Positions 22,738 to 31,414 of a DNA stretch of 64,000 nt are shown here, piece after piece. The DNA is from CAZOJJ01 sp964580105. GTDB taxonomy: Bacteria > Bacteroidota > Rhodothermia > Rhodothermales > Rubricoccaceae. The stretch spans positions 1 to 64,000 of the forward strand of contig CAZOJJ010000002.1 of assembly GCA_964580105.1 (NCBI GenBank). The letters are read 5' to 3'. The notes below the pieces were generated by a model that was not told where the DNA came from, did no database searches, and saw nothing but the letters and a program-made list of their open reading frames with translations. The number at the start of each line of letters is the position of its first letter. Position 1 is the first letter of the stretch. The translations under genes were made by a program, and so were the position numbers.

Positions 22738-24191
22738 GCGAGGTCCGCGACATCATCCAGGCCGTGGAGACGCCGGGCGGCGTTCGCCGCCAGGCCCCGA
22801 TGGGCCGCGTCAAGCACGTCCACATGGTGGGCGTGGGCGGCATCGGGATGTCGTCCATCGCCGAGGTGCTCCTCGCGCGCGGCTTCCGCGTCTCCGGGAG
22901 CGACCTGAAGAAGAGCGAGGTCACGGACCACCTCGAAGCGCTCGGCGCCGTCGTGCACGAGGGCCACGCCGCCGAGCACGTCACCGACGCCGACGTCGTC
23001 GTCTACTCGTCGGCCGTCCGTCCGGACCACAACCCCGAGACGGTCGAGGCGCAGCGCCGGCTCATCCCCATCATCAAGCGGGCCGAGATGCTCGGCGAGC
23101 TGATGCGGATGAAGTACGGGATCGGCGTGGCCGGCACCCACGGCAAGACCACCACCACCACGATGGTCGGCCTCGTGGCGAAGGAGGCCGGCTTCGACCC
23201 GACCATCATCGTGGGCGGCAAGGTGGCCGTGTTCGGCTCCAACGCCGTCTCCGGCGAGGGCGACGTCATCATCGTCGAGGCCGACGAGTACGACCGGACG
23301 TTCCTCCGTCTCACGCCCGCCCTCGCCGTCATCACCAACATCGAGGCGGACCACCTCGACGTCTACGCCGACCTCGACGACATCAAGCGGGCGTTCGTCG
23401 AGTTCGCCAACACCGTCCCGTTCTTCGGCGCGGCCATCCTCTGCCTCGACGACGCCCACGCGCGCGACATCGTGGGCGAGCTCGGCCGCCGCGTGGTCAC
23501 CTACGGCACGAGCCGGCAGGCGACCGTCCGCGCCGAGAACATCGAGCAGGCCGGCGCCGCGACGCAGTTCGACGTGTACCAGGGCTCCGAGCGCCTCGGC
23601 GGCGTGACGCTCCACGCGCCCGGCCTCCACAACGTCCGCAATGCGCTCGCCGCCGTCGCCGTCGGGCTGGAGCTGGACGTGCCGTTCACGTCCATCGCCC
23701 GCGCGCTGGCGCAGTACACCGGCGTGGACCGCCGCTTCCAGATCAAGGGCTCCGCGCGCGACACGCTCGTCGTGGACGACTACGCGCACCACCCCACCGA
23801 GATCGCCGCCACGCTGGCCGCCGCCGCGAAGGGCTGGCCCGAGCGCCGCGTCGTGGCCGTCTTCCAGCCCCACCTCTACAGCCGCACGCGCGACCTCGCC
23901 GACGACTTCGCCCGCGCCTTCTACGACGCCGACGTCCTCGTGCTGACCGACATCTACGGCGCCCGCGAGGAGCCCCTCGACGGCGTGGACGGCCACCTCC
24001 TCGTGGACCTCGCCCGACGCTACGGCCACCGCGACGTGCACTACGTACCGGACAAGGCCGAGCTGCCTGCTTTTCTGGTCGGCCTCACCCGCCCCGGCGA
24101 CCTCGTCGTCACGATGGGCGCGGGCGACGTGTGGCGCTACGGGCAGGCTTTCCTCGACCAGCTCACCGACCTGACGGAGGGCGAGGAATGA
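22734..24191 (+). CDS. murC: UDP-MurNAc:L-alanine ligase
   Basis: This is the first Mur ligase of the stem peptide, adding L-Ala to UDP-MurNAc. The 485-residue protein has HMVGVGGIGMSSIAEVLL (UDP site), the ATP loop GVAGTHGKTTTTTMV, EADEYDRTF, ITNIEADHLD, the RRFQIKG motif and DDYAHHPTEI. It overlaps murG by 4 bp and ftsQ by 4 bp (ATGA junctions), so murG-murC-ftsQ are almost certainly cotranslated. In many bacteria murB follows murC; here it is absent. Confidence 0.96.
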   Translation: MSEVRDIIQAVETPGGVRRQAPMGRVKHVHMVGVGGIGMSSIAEVLLARGFRVSGSDLKKSEVTDHLEALGAVVHEGHAAEHVTDADVVVYSSAVRPDHNPETVEAQRRLIPIIKRAEMLGELMRMKYGIGVAGTHGKTTTTTMVGLVAKEAGFDPTIIVGGKVAVFGSNAVSGEGDVIIVEADEYDRTFLRLTPALAVITNIEADHLDVYADLDDIKRAFVEFANTVPFFGAAILCLDDAHARDIVGELGRRVVTYGTSRQATVRAENIEQAGAATQFDVYQGSERLGGVTLHAPGLHNVRNALAAVAVGLELDVPFTSIARALAQYTGVDRRFQIKGSARDTLVVDDYAHHPTEIAATLAAAAKGWPERRVVAVFQPHLYSRTRDLADDFARAFYDADVLVLTDIYGAREEPLDGVDGHLLVDLARRYGHRDVHYVPDKAELPAFLVGLTRPGDLVVTMGAGDVWRYGQAFLDQLTDLTEGEE

Positions 24192-24985
24192 GCCGCACCA
24201 CGAAAGCTCGGCAGGCCCGCCGCCGCCTCGTCCGCCGGATCGCCTTGGGCGCAATCGTCCTCGCCGTGGCTGCGCTCGTCGGCCTGGCGTGGCGCTGGCA
24301 GGCGACGCTGCCGCTCTCCGGCGTGGCCGTCGGAGGGACGGTGTGGGCCGACTCCGCCGAGGTCGTCCGCCTCGCCGCCGTCGAGGCCGACACGACCGTG
24401 CTGCTGTTCGACCTCGACCCCGCGCTCGTGGCCGACCGCGTCCGCCGCGCGCCGTGGGTCCGTGACGCCCGCGTGCGCCGCCTCCCGACCGGCACGCTCT
24501 CGATCCGCGTCGAGGAGCGCGAGCCCGTTGCGCTGGTGCTCTCGGCCGACGGCCGCCCGAGTCACTTCCTCGACGCCGAGGGCTACGGCCTGCCGCTCCG
24601 CCCCGGCGCCGTCTACGACGTGCCGCTCCTGCGCGGCGCCGTCCCGGCCTACCACCCCACGCGGCCCGTCGAGAGCGCGGCCCTGCTCGAGCTCCTCGCC
24701 GCGCTCGCCGAGGCGGACGCGACGACGGACGCGCTCGTCTCCGAGGTCGTCCTCGGCGCAGGTGGCGACGCGCTGCTGCGCACGAGCCCCGGTGGCGGGC
24801 ACCCGTCCCTCCCCGTTCGCCTCGGCACGGGCGGCTACGCCGAGAAGCTGGCGCGCCTGGAGGCGTTCTGGACGCAGGCCGTGCTCTCCCGGCCGTCCAC
24901 CCGGTTCCGCACCGTGGACCTCCGGTTTGACGGGCAGGTCGTCACGCACGAGACGACGCCCGAGGCGGCACCCACCGAATCCTGA
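24188..24985 (+). CDS. ftsQ: FtsQ/DivIB-type cell division protein
   Basis: This bitopic divisome protein of 265 residues has a short basic cytoplasmic tail and a membrane helix at about 17-36 (IALGAIVLAVAALVGLAW). A periplasmic POTRA-like domain (LPLSGVAVGGTVWADSAEVVRLAAVEADTT then DLDPALVADRVRRAPWVRDARVRRLPTGTLSIRVEEREPVAL) and a beta domain follow. FtsQ links FtsL/FtsB to the late divisome. The start ATG 24188 overlaps the murC stop. It is divergent in sequence but unmistakable from domain order and from its place before ftsA. Confidence 0.88.
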   Translation: MSRTTKARQARRRLVRRIALGAIVLAVAALVGLAWRWQATLPLSGVAVGGTVWADSAEVVRLAAVEADTTVLLFDLDPALVADRVRRAPWVRDARVRRLPTGTLSIRVEEREPVALVLSADGRPSHFLDAEGYGLPLRPGAVYDVPLLRGAVPAYHPTRPVESAALLELLAALAEADATTDALVSEVVLGAGGDALLRTSPGGGHPSLPVRLGTGGYAEKLARLEAFWTQAVLSRPSTRFRTVDLRFDGQVVTHETTPEAAPTES

Positions 24986-25020
24986 TTCCACCCACTCCTT
25001 CCCCAAACCTGGAGCGCATC

Positions 25021-26304
25021 ATGACCGATCACGAACGCATCGTCGTCGGCGTAGACTTCGGGACCACGAAGATCTGCGCCGTGGTCGCCGGAGCCGACGG
25101 GCACGACCGCATCAACATCCTCGGCGTCGGCGTGGCGGAGTCCGAAGGGCTCAACCGCGGCGTCGTCGTCAACATCGACAAGACCGTCGAGGCGGTGAAG
25201 GCGGCCGTCCGCGAGGCCGAGCGCGCGGCGGGCGTGGAGACGCGCTCCGTCGTGGTCGGCATCGCGGGGGACCACATCCAGTCGTTCCAGAGCCGCGGCG
25301 TCATCACCGTCTCCGGCCGCGACGGCGAGATCACCCCGGCCGACGTGCGCCGCCTCCTGGAGGACACCCGCCACGTGGCCATGCCCGCCGACCGCGAGAT
25401 CCTCCACGTGCTCCCGCAGGAGTTCATCGTGGACGGGCAGGACGGCGTGGCCGACCCCGTCGGCATGAGCGGCGTGCGCCTGGAGGCCAACGTCCACATC
25501 ATCACCGGCCTGGTCTCGGCAGCGAAGAACGTCCACCGCTGCATCGAGAAGGCCGGCTACGAGGTGGCCGACATCGTGCTGGAGCCGCTGGCCTCCTCCC
25601 ACGCCGTGCTCCACCCGGACGAGAAGGAGGTCGGCGTGGCGCTGATCGACATCGGCGGGGGGACGACCGACATCGCGGTGTTCGAGGACAAGACGATCCG
25701 CCACACGGCCGTCGTGGCCGTCGCGGGCCAGAAGGTCACCGACGACATCCGCAAGGGGCTCGGCATCCTGCACGACCAGGCCGAGCGGCTCAAGCGGCAG
25801 TTCGGCATTGCGATGGTGGACCTCGTGCACGAGGACCAGGAGATCCGGATCCCCGGCATCGGCGGGCGGCCGGACAAGGCCATCGGGCAGTCCACGCTCG
25901 CGCAGATCATCCAGCCCCGGCTGGAGGAGATCATGGAGATCGTCGGCATCGAGATCAAGCGCTCGGGCTACGGCCGCCACCTCTCGGCGGGCGTGGTGCT
26001 CACCGGCGGCGGCGCGCTCGTGCCCGGCACGGCCGAGCTGGCCGCCGAGGTGCTCGGCCTCGAGGCCCGCATCGGGCGGCCCGTCGGCCTCGCCGGCGGC
26101 CTCGTCGAGGAGGTCTCCGACCCGAAGTTCTCCACGGCCGTGGGCCTCGTGCTCCACGGGCTGCGGCAGGGCGCCAGCGGCGCCTCGCTCCTGGCCGACG
26201 ACGTGGCGGACCTCCCGGCCTCGGGCGACGGCTACGCCGGCTCGTCCGAAACCCTCATGACCCGCATCGCCGACCGGATGCGGGGCTGGTTCGACGAACT
26301 CTAG
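25021..26304 (+). CDS. ftsA: Cell division protein FtsA
   Basis: This actin-like ATPase tethers FtsZ to the membrane. The 427-residue protein has the phosphate-1 motif VGVDFGTTKICAVVAG, the phosphate-2 motif LIDIGGGTTDIAVFEDKT, and the adenosine motif GVVLTGGGALVPG. It ends in an amphipathic helix (LMTRIADRMRGWFDEL) that should insert into the membrane. A purine-rich GGAG precedes the start. It is 36 bp after ftsQ, and ftsZ follows after 160 bp. Confidence 0.96.
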   Translation: MTDHERIVVGVDFGTTKICAVVAGADGHDRINILGVGVAESEGLNRGVVVNIDKTVEAVKAAVREAERAAGVETRSVVVGIAGDHIQSFQSRGVITVSGRDGEITPADVRRLLEDTRHVAMPADREILHVLPQEFIVDGQDGVADPVGMSGVRLEANVHIITGLVSAAKNVHRCIEKAGYEVADIVLEPLASSHAVLHPDEKEVGVALIDIGGGTTDIAVFEDKTIRHTAVVAVAGQKVTDDIRKGLGILHDQAERLKRQFGIAMVDLVHEDQEIRIPGIGGRPDKAIGQSTLAQIIQPRLEEIMEIVGIEIKRSGYGRHLSAGVVLTGGGALVPGTAELAAEVLGLEARIGRPVGLAGGLVEEVSDPKFSTAVGLVLHGLRQGASGASLLADDVADLPASGDGYAGSSETLMTRIADRMRGWFDEL

Positions 26305-26349
26305 CGTAGCCCCCGACGCCTAGCGTAACCCTTTAACGGCCGCAGCCCC

Positions 26350-26358
26350 TGTGGATAA
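26350..26358 (-). promoter_or_regulatory. Perfect DnaA box upstream of ftsZ
   Basis: TGTGGATAA on the plus strand is TTATCCACA on the minus strand, an exact strong DnaA box. It lies in the 160-bp ftsA-ftsZ gap, 107 bp before the ftsZ start. A second perfect box lies upstream of mraZ. Confidence 0.5.
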
Positions 26359-26464
26359 AGCGCCCTCGCATCGTGACCACCATGTTACGAACTTCGGAGC
26401 GCCCTCCTGCGGCACGACCTCTTACTCCCACCACCCTGGCGAACATTTTTACGGGAGGGACCCC

Positions 26465-27784
26465 ATGTCCGACTTCATGAACCGATTCACGTTTGACGAC
26501 GGTGTACAAGAGGAAGCCAAGATCCTCGTCATCGGCGTAGGAGGGAGCGGCGGAAACGCCGTCAACAACATGCTCAAGAAGGGCATCGGCGGCGTCGAGT
26601 TCGTCGCCATCAACACCGACGCCCAGGCGCTCAACGCGAACGCCGCCCCCACCAAGATCCAGATCGGCCGCGACCTCACGAAGGGGCTCGGGGCCGGCGC
26701 ACGCCCGTCCGTCGGCGCGGAGGCCGCGGGCGAGAGCCAGCGCGAGATCGAGGCCGTCCTCGACGGCACCGACATGGTCTTCATCACGGCCGGCATGGGC
26801 GGCGGCACCGGCACCGGTGCCGCCCCGGTCGTGGCCCAGCTCGCCAAGCGGATGGGCATCCTCACCGTCGCCGTCGTGACGCGCCCGTTCGACTGCGAGG
26901 GCCAGAAACGCTCCAAGACCGCCGATCAGGGCGTCGAGGCCCTCCGCGAGGTCGTCGACACGCTCATCGTGATCCCCAACGAGCGGCTCCTCGACGTGGC
27001 CGGCGACGACACCAGCCTCATCGAGGCGTTCGTCATGGCCGACGACGTGCTCTACAACGCCACGCGCGGCATCTCCGACCTCATCACCGTCCACGGCCTG
27101 ATCAACCTCGACTTCGCCGACGTGCGGACGACGATGGTCGGCGGCGGCACGGCGCTGATGGGCTCGGCCGTCGCCAGCGGCGATAAGCGCGCCGAGCGTG
27201 CGGCGAAGGAGGCCATCTCCAGCCCGCTCCTCGACGGCGTCTCCATCCGCGGCGCGCGCAACGTGCTCGTCAACATCACCGCCGGCCCCAGCCTCGGCAT
27301 CCGCGAGGCCACCCTCGCCACGAAGGTGATCCAGCAGGAGGCCGGCGAGGACGCCGAGGTGATCTTCGGGACGGTCATCGACCCTGAGCTGGCCGACCAG
27401 ATCCGCGTCACCGTCATCGCGACGGGGTTCGACGGGAGCCCGGCCGCCGAGGAGCCCAAGCGCGTCCGCCGCACGGTCACGCTGGAGGGCGGGCACGCCG
27501 TCCCCAGCTACAAGGGCGAGGCGTCGCTGCGTGACCTCGACGTGCCGGCCTTCGAGCGCCGCACGCCGCTCCCGGTCCCGGAGAAGGCTGAGAAGCCGGC
27601 GAAGCCGGCGCGCGAGGTCGAGGAGTCGCGCTCGAAGGGCGCTCGTGAGGCCGGTGAGGAGGAGCGCCGCCCGGCCGCCCACATCCGCCGCCTTCACGGC
27701 AGCGAATTCCTCCGCGAGCGCGGCGAGCGCATCCGCAAGGACGACACCGACATTCCCGCCTTCCTCCGCAAGATGATGGACTGA
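26465..27784 (+). CDS. ftsZ: Cell division protein FtsZ
   Basis: This tubulin-like GTPase forms the Z ring. The 439-residue protein has the GTPase core with VIGVGGSGGNAVNNM, the tubulin signature GMGGGTGTGAAPV, NERLLDVAG and the T7 loop NLDFADVRTTM. After residue 330 a charged, presumably disordered linker leads to the conserved C-terminal peptide DIPAFLRKMMD, which binds FtsA. The start ATG 26465 has a good Shine-Dalgarno (GGGAGG). It has its own long upstream region with a DnaA box and so may have its own promoter. Confidence 0.97.
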   Translation: MSDFMNRFTFDDGVQEEAKILVIGVGGSGGNAVNNMLKKGIGGVEFVAINTDAQALNANAAPTKIQIGRDLTKGLGAGARPSVGAEAAGESQREIEAVLDGTDMVFITAGMGGGTGTGAAPVVAQLAKRMGILTVAVVTRPFDCEGQKRSKTADQGVEALREVVDTLIVIPNERLLDVAGDDTSLIEAFVMADDVLYNATRGISDLITVHGLINLDFADVRTTMVGGGTALMGSAVASGDKRAERAAKEAISSPLLDGVSIRGARNVLVNITAGPSLGIREATLATKVIQQEAGEDAEVIFGTVIDPELADQIRVTVIATGFDGSPAAEEPKRVRRTVTLEGGHAVPSYKGEASLRDLDVPAFERRTPLPVPEKAEKPAKPAREVEESRSKGAREAGEEERRPAAHIRRLHGSEFLRERGERIRKDDTDIPAFLRKMMD

Positions 27785-27910
27785 GTGGGCAGGGAGGGAT
27801 GGACTGAATGGGCAGGGAGGGGTGCCCTGAGGGCGTGAGGGGCCGAAGGAAGGCCCACGCCCTCACGCCTCCAGTCCTTCGGTCCCTCGCCCCCGAACGG
27901 CTGAATCCCC

Positions 27911-27980
27911 GGACAACTTCGCCAGGGTTGTCCACGAGGCCCTGCCGCATTCCCTCCGCTGCGGCAGGGCCTCCTTTGTT
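27911..27980 (+). terminator. Double-hairpin element, copy 1 (ftsZ terminator?)
   Basis: Hairpin 1 is GGACAAC-TTCGCCAGG-GTTGTCC (27911-27933, 7-bp stem, 9-nt loop). Two bases later hairpin 2 has a perfect 14-bp stem, GAGGCCCTGCCGCA (27936-27949) with TGCGGCAGGGCCTC (27960-27973), followed by CTTTGTT. The second hairpin looks like a rho-independent terminator for the dcw cluster. The first has the same loop as copy 2. Confidence 0.65.
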
Positions 27981-28238
27981 CTACACGGCCAGAGGCTCAG
28001 CGCGCTTCGTGCCACCGTCGGGCCGTGGTGACGGATTAGCGGGATGGTGGGCTGGTTTCTCGCCACCGATCACGTCGCGCGGACCCGGTATCCACGCCTG
28101 CGGGATCGTGCGGGCGGGCGCCCGCGCACCCGCCCGGCGACAGCGCCGAGGCGGGGGTGTTCGGAGAGCACTGGGAGCGCCGCGCGGCTGACGCACCCCT
28201 GTCACCGCGTCCGCCGTAGTCTCGACGCGTCCCCCCTA

Positions 28239-28308
28239 GGGCGACTTCGCCAGGGTTGCCCGAAGAGGCCTCGCCGCATCCTCCGCGCGGCGGGGCCTCG
28301 CCGCTTTT
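28239..28308 (+). terminator. Double-hairpin element, copy 2
   Basis: Hairpin 1 is GGGCGAC-TTCGCCAGG-GTTGCCC (28239-28261). Its 9-nt loop is identical to copy 1 and its stem differs by compensatory changes (A-T to G-C, A-T to G-T). Hairpin 2 pairs GAGGCCTCGCCGC (28265-28277) with GCGGCGGGGCCTC (28287-28299), one G-T wobble, followed by GCCGCTTTT. It lies 80 bp before the next gene, upstream of that gene's predicted promoter. Confidence 0.65.
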
Positions 28309-28352
28309 CCAGACCGCATCGCTACTTTTCGGGCGAACGGATCGGGGTGTCG

Positions 28353-28359
28353 TACGTTG
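28353..28359 (+). promoter_or_regulatory. Promoter -7 element TACGTTG
   Basis: The element lies 36 nt before GTG 28389 and supports that start over earlier in-frame codons. Confidence 0.45.
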
Positions 28360-28388
28360 ACGCCTCCTCTTCTCGCGTCGCCCCTCTC

Positions 28389-30473
28389 GTGTCTGCCTGC
28401 TCGCTCTTACGGAAGACCCTGTGTGCCCTCGCCGTCGTGCTCGCGTTGGGCGCGGCGCGGCCCGCCCACGCGCAGGACACGACGCGCACGCCGACGCCCC
28501 TGCCGCCGATGGAGGAGGCTCCGCCGCCGCCTCCACAGGTGCCGCCGGAAGCCCAGTCCGAACAGGAGGTCGAGTCCGAACAGGTCGAGTCCGAACAGGT
28601 CGAGTCCGAACAGGAGGCCGAGGAGCCCGAGACGTCGCGTCAACAGGCCCCGCCCCAACGCCCGCAACCACAGCCGGAGCGCCCGCCGCAGGCCGCCGCG
28701 CCCGAGGCTCCGGCCGAGGAGGCCGGGACGGCGCCGCCCGATACGCTCCAGCCCGCGCCGCCCGTCGCGTCCGACCCGGTGGTCGCACCGCCTCCGCCGC
28801 CGGATCCGGCGGCGGCCGCCCTCGCCCGCATCCGCGCGGCCGTGGCCGACGCGGGCCGCTTGGCCCCGCGCGGGCCGCTGGCTCCGTGGCCCGAGGCGCT
28901 GGCCGGCGTCGTCTGGTCGCCGCCCCGGGACCGCGCCGCCGCGCTCGACGAGCTGCTGGCGATGCGCCGGGCCGGCGTGCGGGCCGTCCGCACCGGCCTC
29001 CTCGCCGACACGCTGCTGCTCCGGGCCGGCGACCTCCTCGGCCTCGCGTTCTACCAGGACCTCCCCATCGCCAACCTCCCGGCGCCGGCGCTCCTGGACA
29101 CGTTGGTTCACGCCGAGCGCCTCCTCGAAGGCGCCCTCGCCCTCGCCGCCCGCTACCGTTCCGCCCGCCACTTCGGCCTCGCGCTCTACAGCGATACCAG
29201 CGACCCGCGCGCACGGCCCTACTTCGAGCGCCTCACCGCCCTCGTCCACGCGACCGGCCCCGAGGGAAGCCGGGCGTACTACCTCACGCGCTTCCCCGAA
29301 GACGACCGCTGCGACCGACAGGTAGACCTCGTGCTGCTCGACGCGCGCGACGGAGATCCGGAGGCGCTGCTGGCGCGCTGGCGCCGCACGCACGAGACGG
29401 CCGCCGGGATCGGCGCGTTCGGGGCGGCGGTGCGGCCCGGGCGCGAGGGCGGCTGGCGCATCCCGGGCACGCTCGCTGCGCAGGCCCGCACGCTCGAGCT
29501 CGGCCTCGGGGCGATGATGGAGGGCGAGGCCCCGGCCGCCTTCTTCGTCTACCGCTGGCGCGACGGGCGCACCGACGCGGTGCTCGACCAGCGCGCCGAG
29601 GTGCAGGGCGTCGGTTATGGGCTGATGGACGAAGGCGGGCGGCCCCGCCCGGCGCTGGCGGTCGTCCGCGGCTTCTACACCGGCACGCAGCGCGTCTTCG
29701 CCTTCGACGCCGGAACGAGCGCGCCCGAGGCGCGGACGGCCGCGCCGCTGGTGCTGCTCGGCTGGCTCCTCATCGTCGGCCTCGGCGTGCTCTACGGGCT
29801 GGCTCCGCGCTTCGGCACCCTCGCCTCGCGCTACTTCGGGCGGCACGACCTCTACCGCGAGTCCGTCCAGCGCGGATACGACCTCAACGCCGGGCTCAAC
29901 GTGGCCGTCGGCCTCGCCCTCGTGCTGGCGGTAGGACTCATCGGCACGGCGGCGCTGCGCGGGCTCGCCCGCACCGACGCCCTCGCGACGGCCATCTCGG
30001 GCTGGGAGCCGGCGAACCAGGCGCGGCTGACGAACCTGCTCGGCGAGCCGCTCGCGCTCGTCGGCTTGATCGCGCTGCTCTACGTGCTCTGGCTCCTGTT
30101 CAACATGCTGTGGCTGCTCGTGCTGGCCGGGCGGCGCTACCGGATCCGCCCGCCCCAGGCGCTCACGCTCGTCGTCTGGAGCCGGTGGGCGCTCTTCGCG
30201 CTGATGGTCGGCGCGATGATCCTCTCGACGATGCCGCCGCGCACGGCGACGGCCCTCGTGCCGGTGCTCCTCGCCCTCGTCCTCGTCGCCGAGCTGGTGG
30301 CGACGGGGCGGATGCTGTTCGACTTCAGCGCCGTCTCGCGCGTGCCGATGCAGCGGGCCGTGCTCGTCGGCTACTGGGTGCCGCTGGGCGCGATCTCGGC
30401 CGTGCTGCTCGTGAGCTTCCTCTTCGGCCGGGCGGAACTGGGCTTTCTGTGGCACCTCGCCACGCGGTCGTAG
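28389..30473 (+). CDS. Exported glycoside-hydrolase-like protein with C-terminal membrane helices
   Basis: This 694-residue protein of unknown function has a signal peptide (to about residue 28, ARPAHAQ). A Pro/Glu-rich linker follows, with three VESEQ repeats encoded by a 15-bp repeat. Residues 165-430 resemble a TIM-barrel glycosidase of the GH2 type: LLAMRRAGVRAVRTGLLADT matches the 'K-xx-G-xN-xVR' strand, then RAGDLLGLAFYQDLPI. Near the end, YGLMDEGGRPRPALAVVRGFY matches the 'GLxDxxGxPKPA' motif. The usual Asn-Glu catalytic site after the fourth strand is not seen (HFGLALYSDTS instead), so it may be inactive. Five hydrophobic helices occupy the last 250 residues. The start is GTG 28389. 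Confidence 0.55.
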   Translation: MSACSLLRKTLCALAVVLALGAARPAHAQDTTRTPTPLPPMEEAPPPPPQVPPEAQSEQEVESEQVESEQVESEQEAEEPETSRQQAPPQRPQPQPERPPQAAAPEAPAEEAGTAPPDTLQPAPPVASDPVVAPPPPPDPAAAALARIRAAVADAGRLAPRGPLAPWPEALAGVVWSPPRDRAAALDELLAMRRAGVRAVRTGLLADTLLLRAGDLLGLAFYQDLPIANLPAPALLDTLVHAERLLEGALALAARYRSARHFGLALYSDTSDPRARPYFERLTALVHATGPEGSRAYYLTRFPEDDRCDRQVDLVLLDARDGDPEALLARWRRTHETAAGIGAFGAAVRPGREGGWRIPGTLAAQARTLELGLGAMMEGEAPAAFFVYRWRDGRTDAVLDQRAEVQGVGYGLMDEGGRPRPALAVVRGFYTGTQRVFAFDAGTSAPEARTAAPLVLLGWLLIVGLGVLYGLAPRFGTLASRYFGRHDLYRESVQRGYDLNAGLNVAVGLALVLAVGLIGTAALRGLARTDALATAISGWEPANQARLTNLLGEPLALVGLIALLYVLWLLFNMLWLLVLAGRRYRIRPPQALTLVVWSRWALFALMVGAMILSTMPPRTATALVPVLLALVLVAELVATGRMLFDFSAVSRVPMQRAVLVGYWVPLGAISAVLLVSFLFGRAELGFLWHLATRS

Positions 30474-30610
30474 CGGGAAGGCGCAGCCCGAACCGCCGAG
30501 GCAGCTACACCGACGCGGGTTTCCGCCTTCTCTTCGGGAATCTCCGATTGCGCAGCGTCCCTCGCCGGTCGATCCCGAAGGAGGGCGCTCTGAGCCGAAC
30601 GGGGGCCGGG

Positions 30611-31414
30611 TTACGCCCCCGCACACAACCGGGCGGTGAGGGCGCGGAGGGCGGCGTTCGCTGCGCGGCCCTCGTAGTCCGCCACCGTTCCGATCTCGGC
30701 CCGCTCGTAGGCGCCGACGGGGTGCACCAGCGCGGCCTTTCCGTCGGCGTAGAGGCGGGCGAGGAGGCCGTTCGCTCCGTGGAGGCTCATCGTCGTGCCG
30801 GGTTCCGGCAGGTAACGCCGGATGCTCGCGTGGACGACCTTGATGCCGAAGTCGTCCCCGTGCGCGTCCGGCTCCTCGTCGGTGTAGCGGTGCGCGCCGA
30901 TGCCGACGAGCCGCCCTCCCGCCTCCGCGGAGGCACGCGTGCGGACGTGGAGCGGGTTCGCCTCGGTGTCGTGGACGAGGAAGAGGAAGGGGGCGTCCTC
31001 GGTCACGCGCGCCGCCGCCGCGTTCAGCACGGACGGGTCGATCCGGAAGAGCGTGTCGCCGTTGAGGGCGAGGAAGCGGTCGTCGTCGCCGAGGCGGGCG
31101 AGGAAGGCGGTGGCGAAGGCGAGGTCGCCGCCGTGCTCGTAGGGCTCGGGCTGGCGGCTCACGGCCACGTCGAGGCCGAGCGCCCGGCCGCGTTCGGGCA
31201 GCCCGTCGAACGCCTCCGCCAGCCACGCCGCGTTCACCGTCACGTGCTCGACGCCCAGCTCCTTCAGCGCGCACAGCACGTACTCCACGAGCGGGCGGCC
31301 GAACACCTCCAGCATCGGCTTGGGCGTGTGGAGGGTGTAGGGCCGCAGCCGCGTACCGAGGCCGGCGGCGTAGACGAAGGCGTGGGTGATCGGGGGGCCG
31401 GGAGATCGGTTCAT
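30611..31414 (-). CDS. Sugar-phosphate nucleotidyltransferase
   Basis: This 267-residue NTP_transferase-fold enzyme should join a sugar-1-phosphate to an NTP. The N-terminal signature AAGLGTRLRPYTLHTPKPMLEVFGRP and the metal-binding LALNGDTLF are clear. Short single-domain members of this type include MurNAc-1-phosphate uridylyltransferase (MurU) and mannose-1-phosphate guanylyltransferases. A role in cell-wall recycling would suit the neighbourhood but is inference. Its start codon (31412-31414) lies in the left arm of a perfect 18-bp inverted repeat. It follows dnaN in the same direction. Confidence 0.82.
   Translation of the reverse strand: MNRSPGPPITHAFVYAAGLGTRLRPYTLHTPKPMLEVFGRPLVEYVLCALKELGVEHVTVNAAWLAEAFDGLPERGRALGLDVAVSRQPEPYEHGGDLAFATAFLARLGDDDRFLALNGDTLFRIDPSVLNAAAARVTEDAPFLFLVHDTEANPLHVRTRASAEAGGRLVGIGAHRYTDEEPDAHGDDFGIKVVHASIRRYLPEPGTTMSLHGANGLLARLYADGKAALVHPVGAYERAEIGTVADYEGRAANAALRALTARLCAGA

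Larger units (their letters stand above)
27785..28388. other. Non-coding region after the dcw cluster
   Basis: These 604 bp contain two copies of a double-hairpin element (listed separately) and a promoter element at 28353. The roughly 260 bp between the copies (27981-28238) hold no convincing reading frame. They include a short palindromic stretch GCGGGCGGGCGCCCGC near 28110. An uncharacterised small RNA ending at the second element is possible but unproven. Confidence 0.5.

Noticed and set aside
28044..28388. Longer start for the glycosidase-like protein
   Set aside because: It would run through the second double-hairpin element and the promoter element; the signal peptide begins at 28389.
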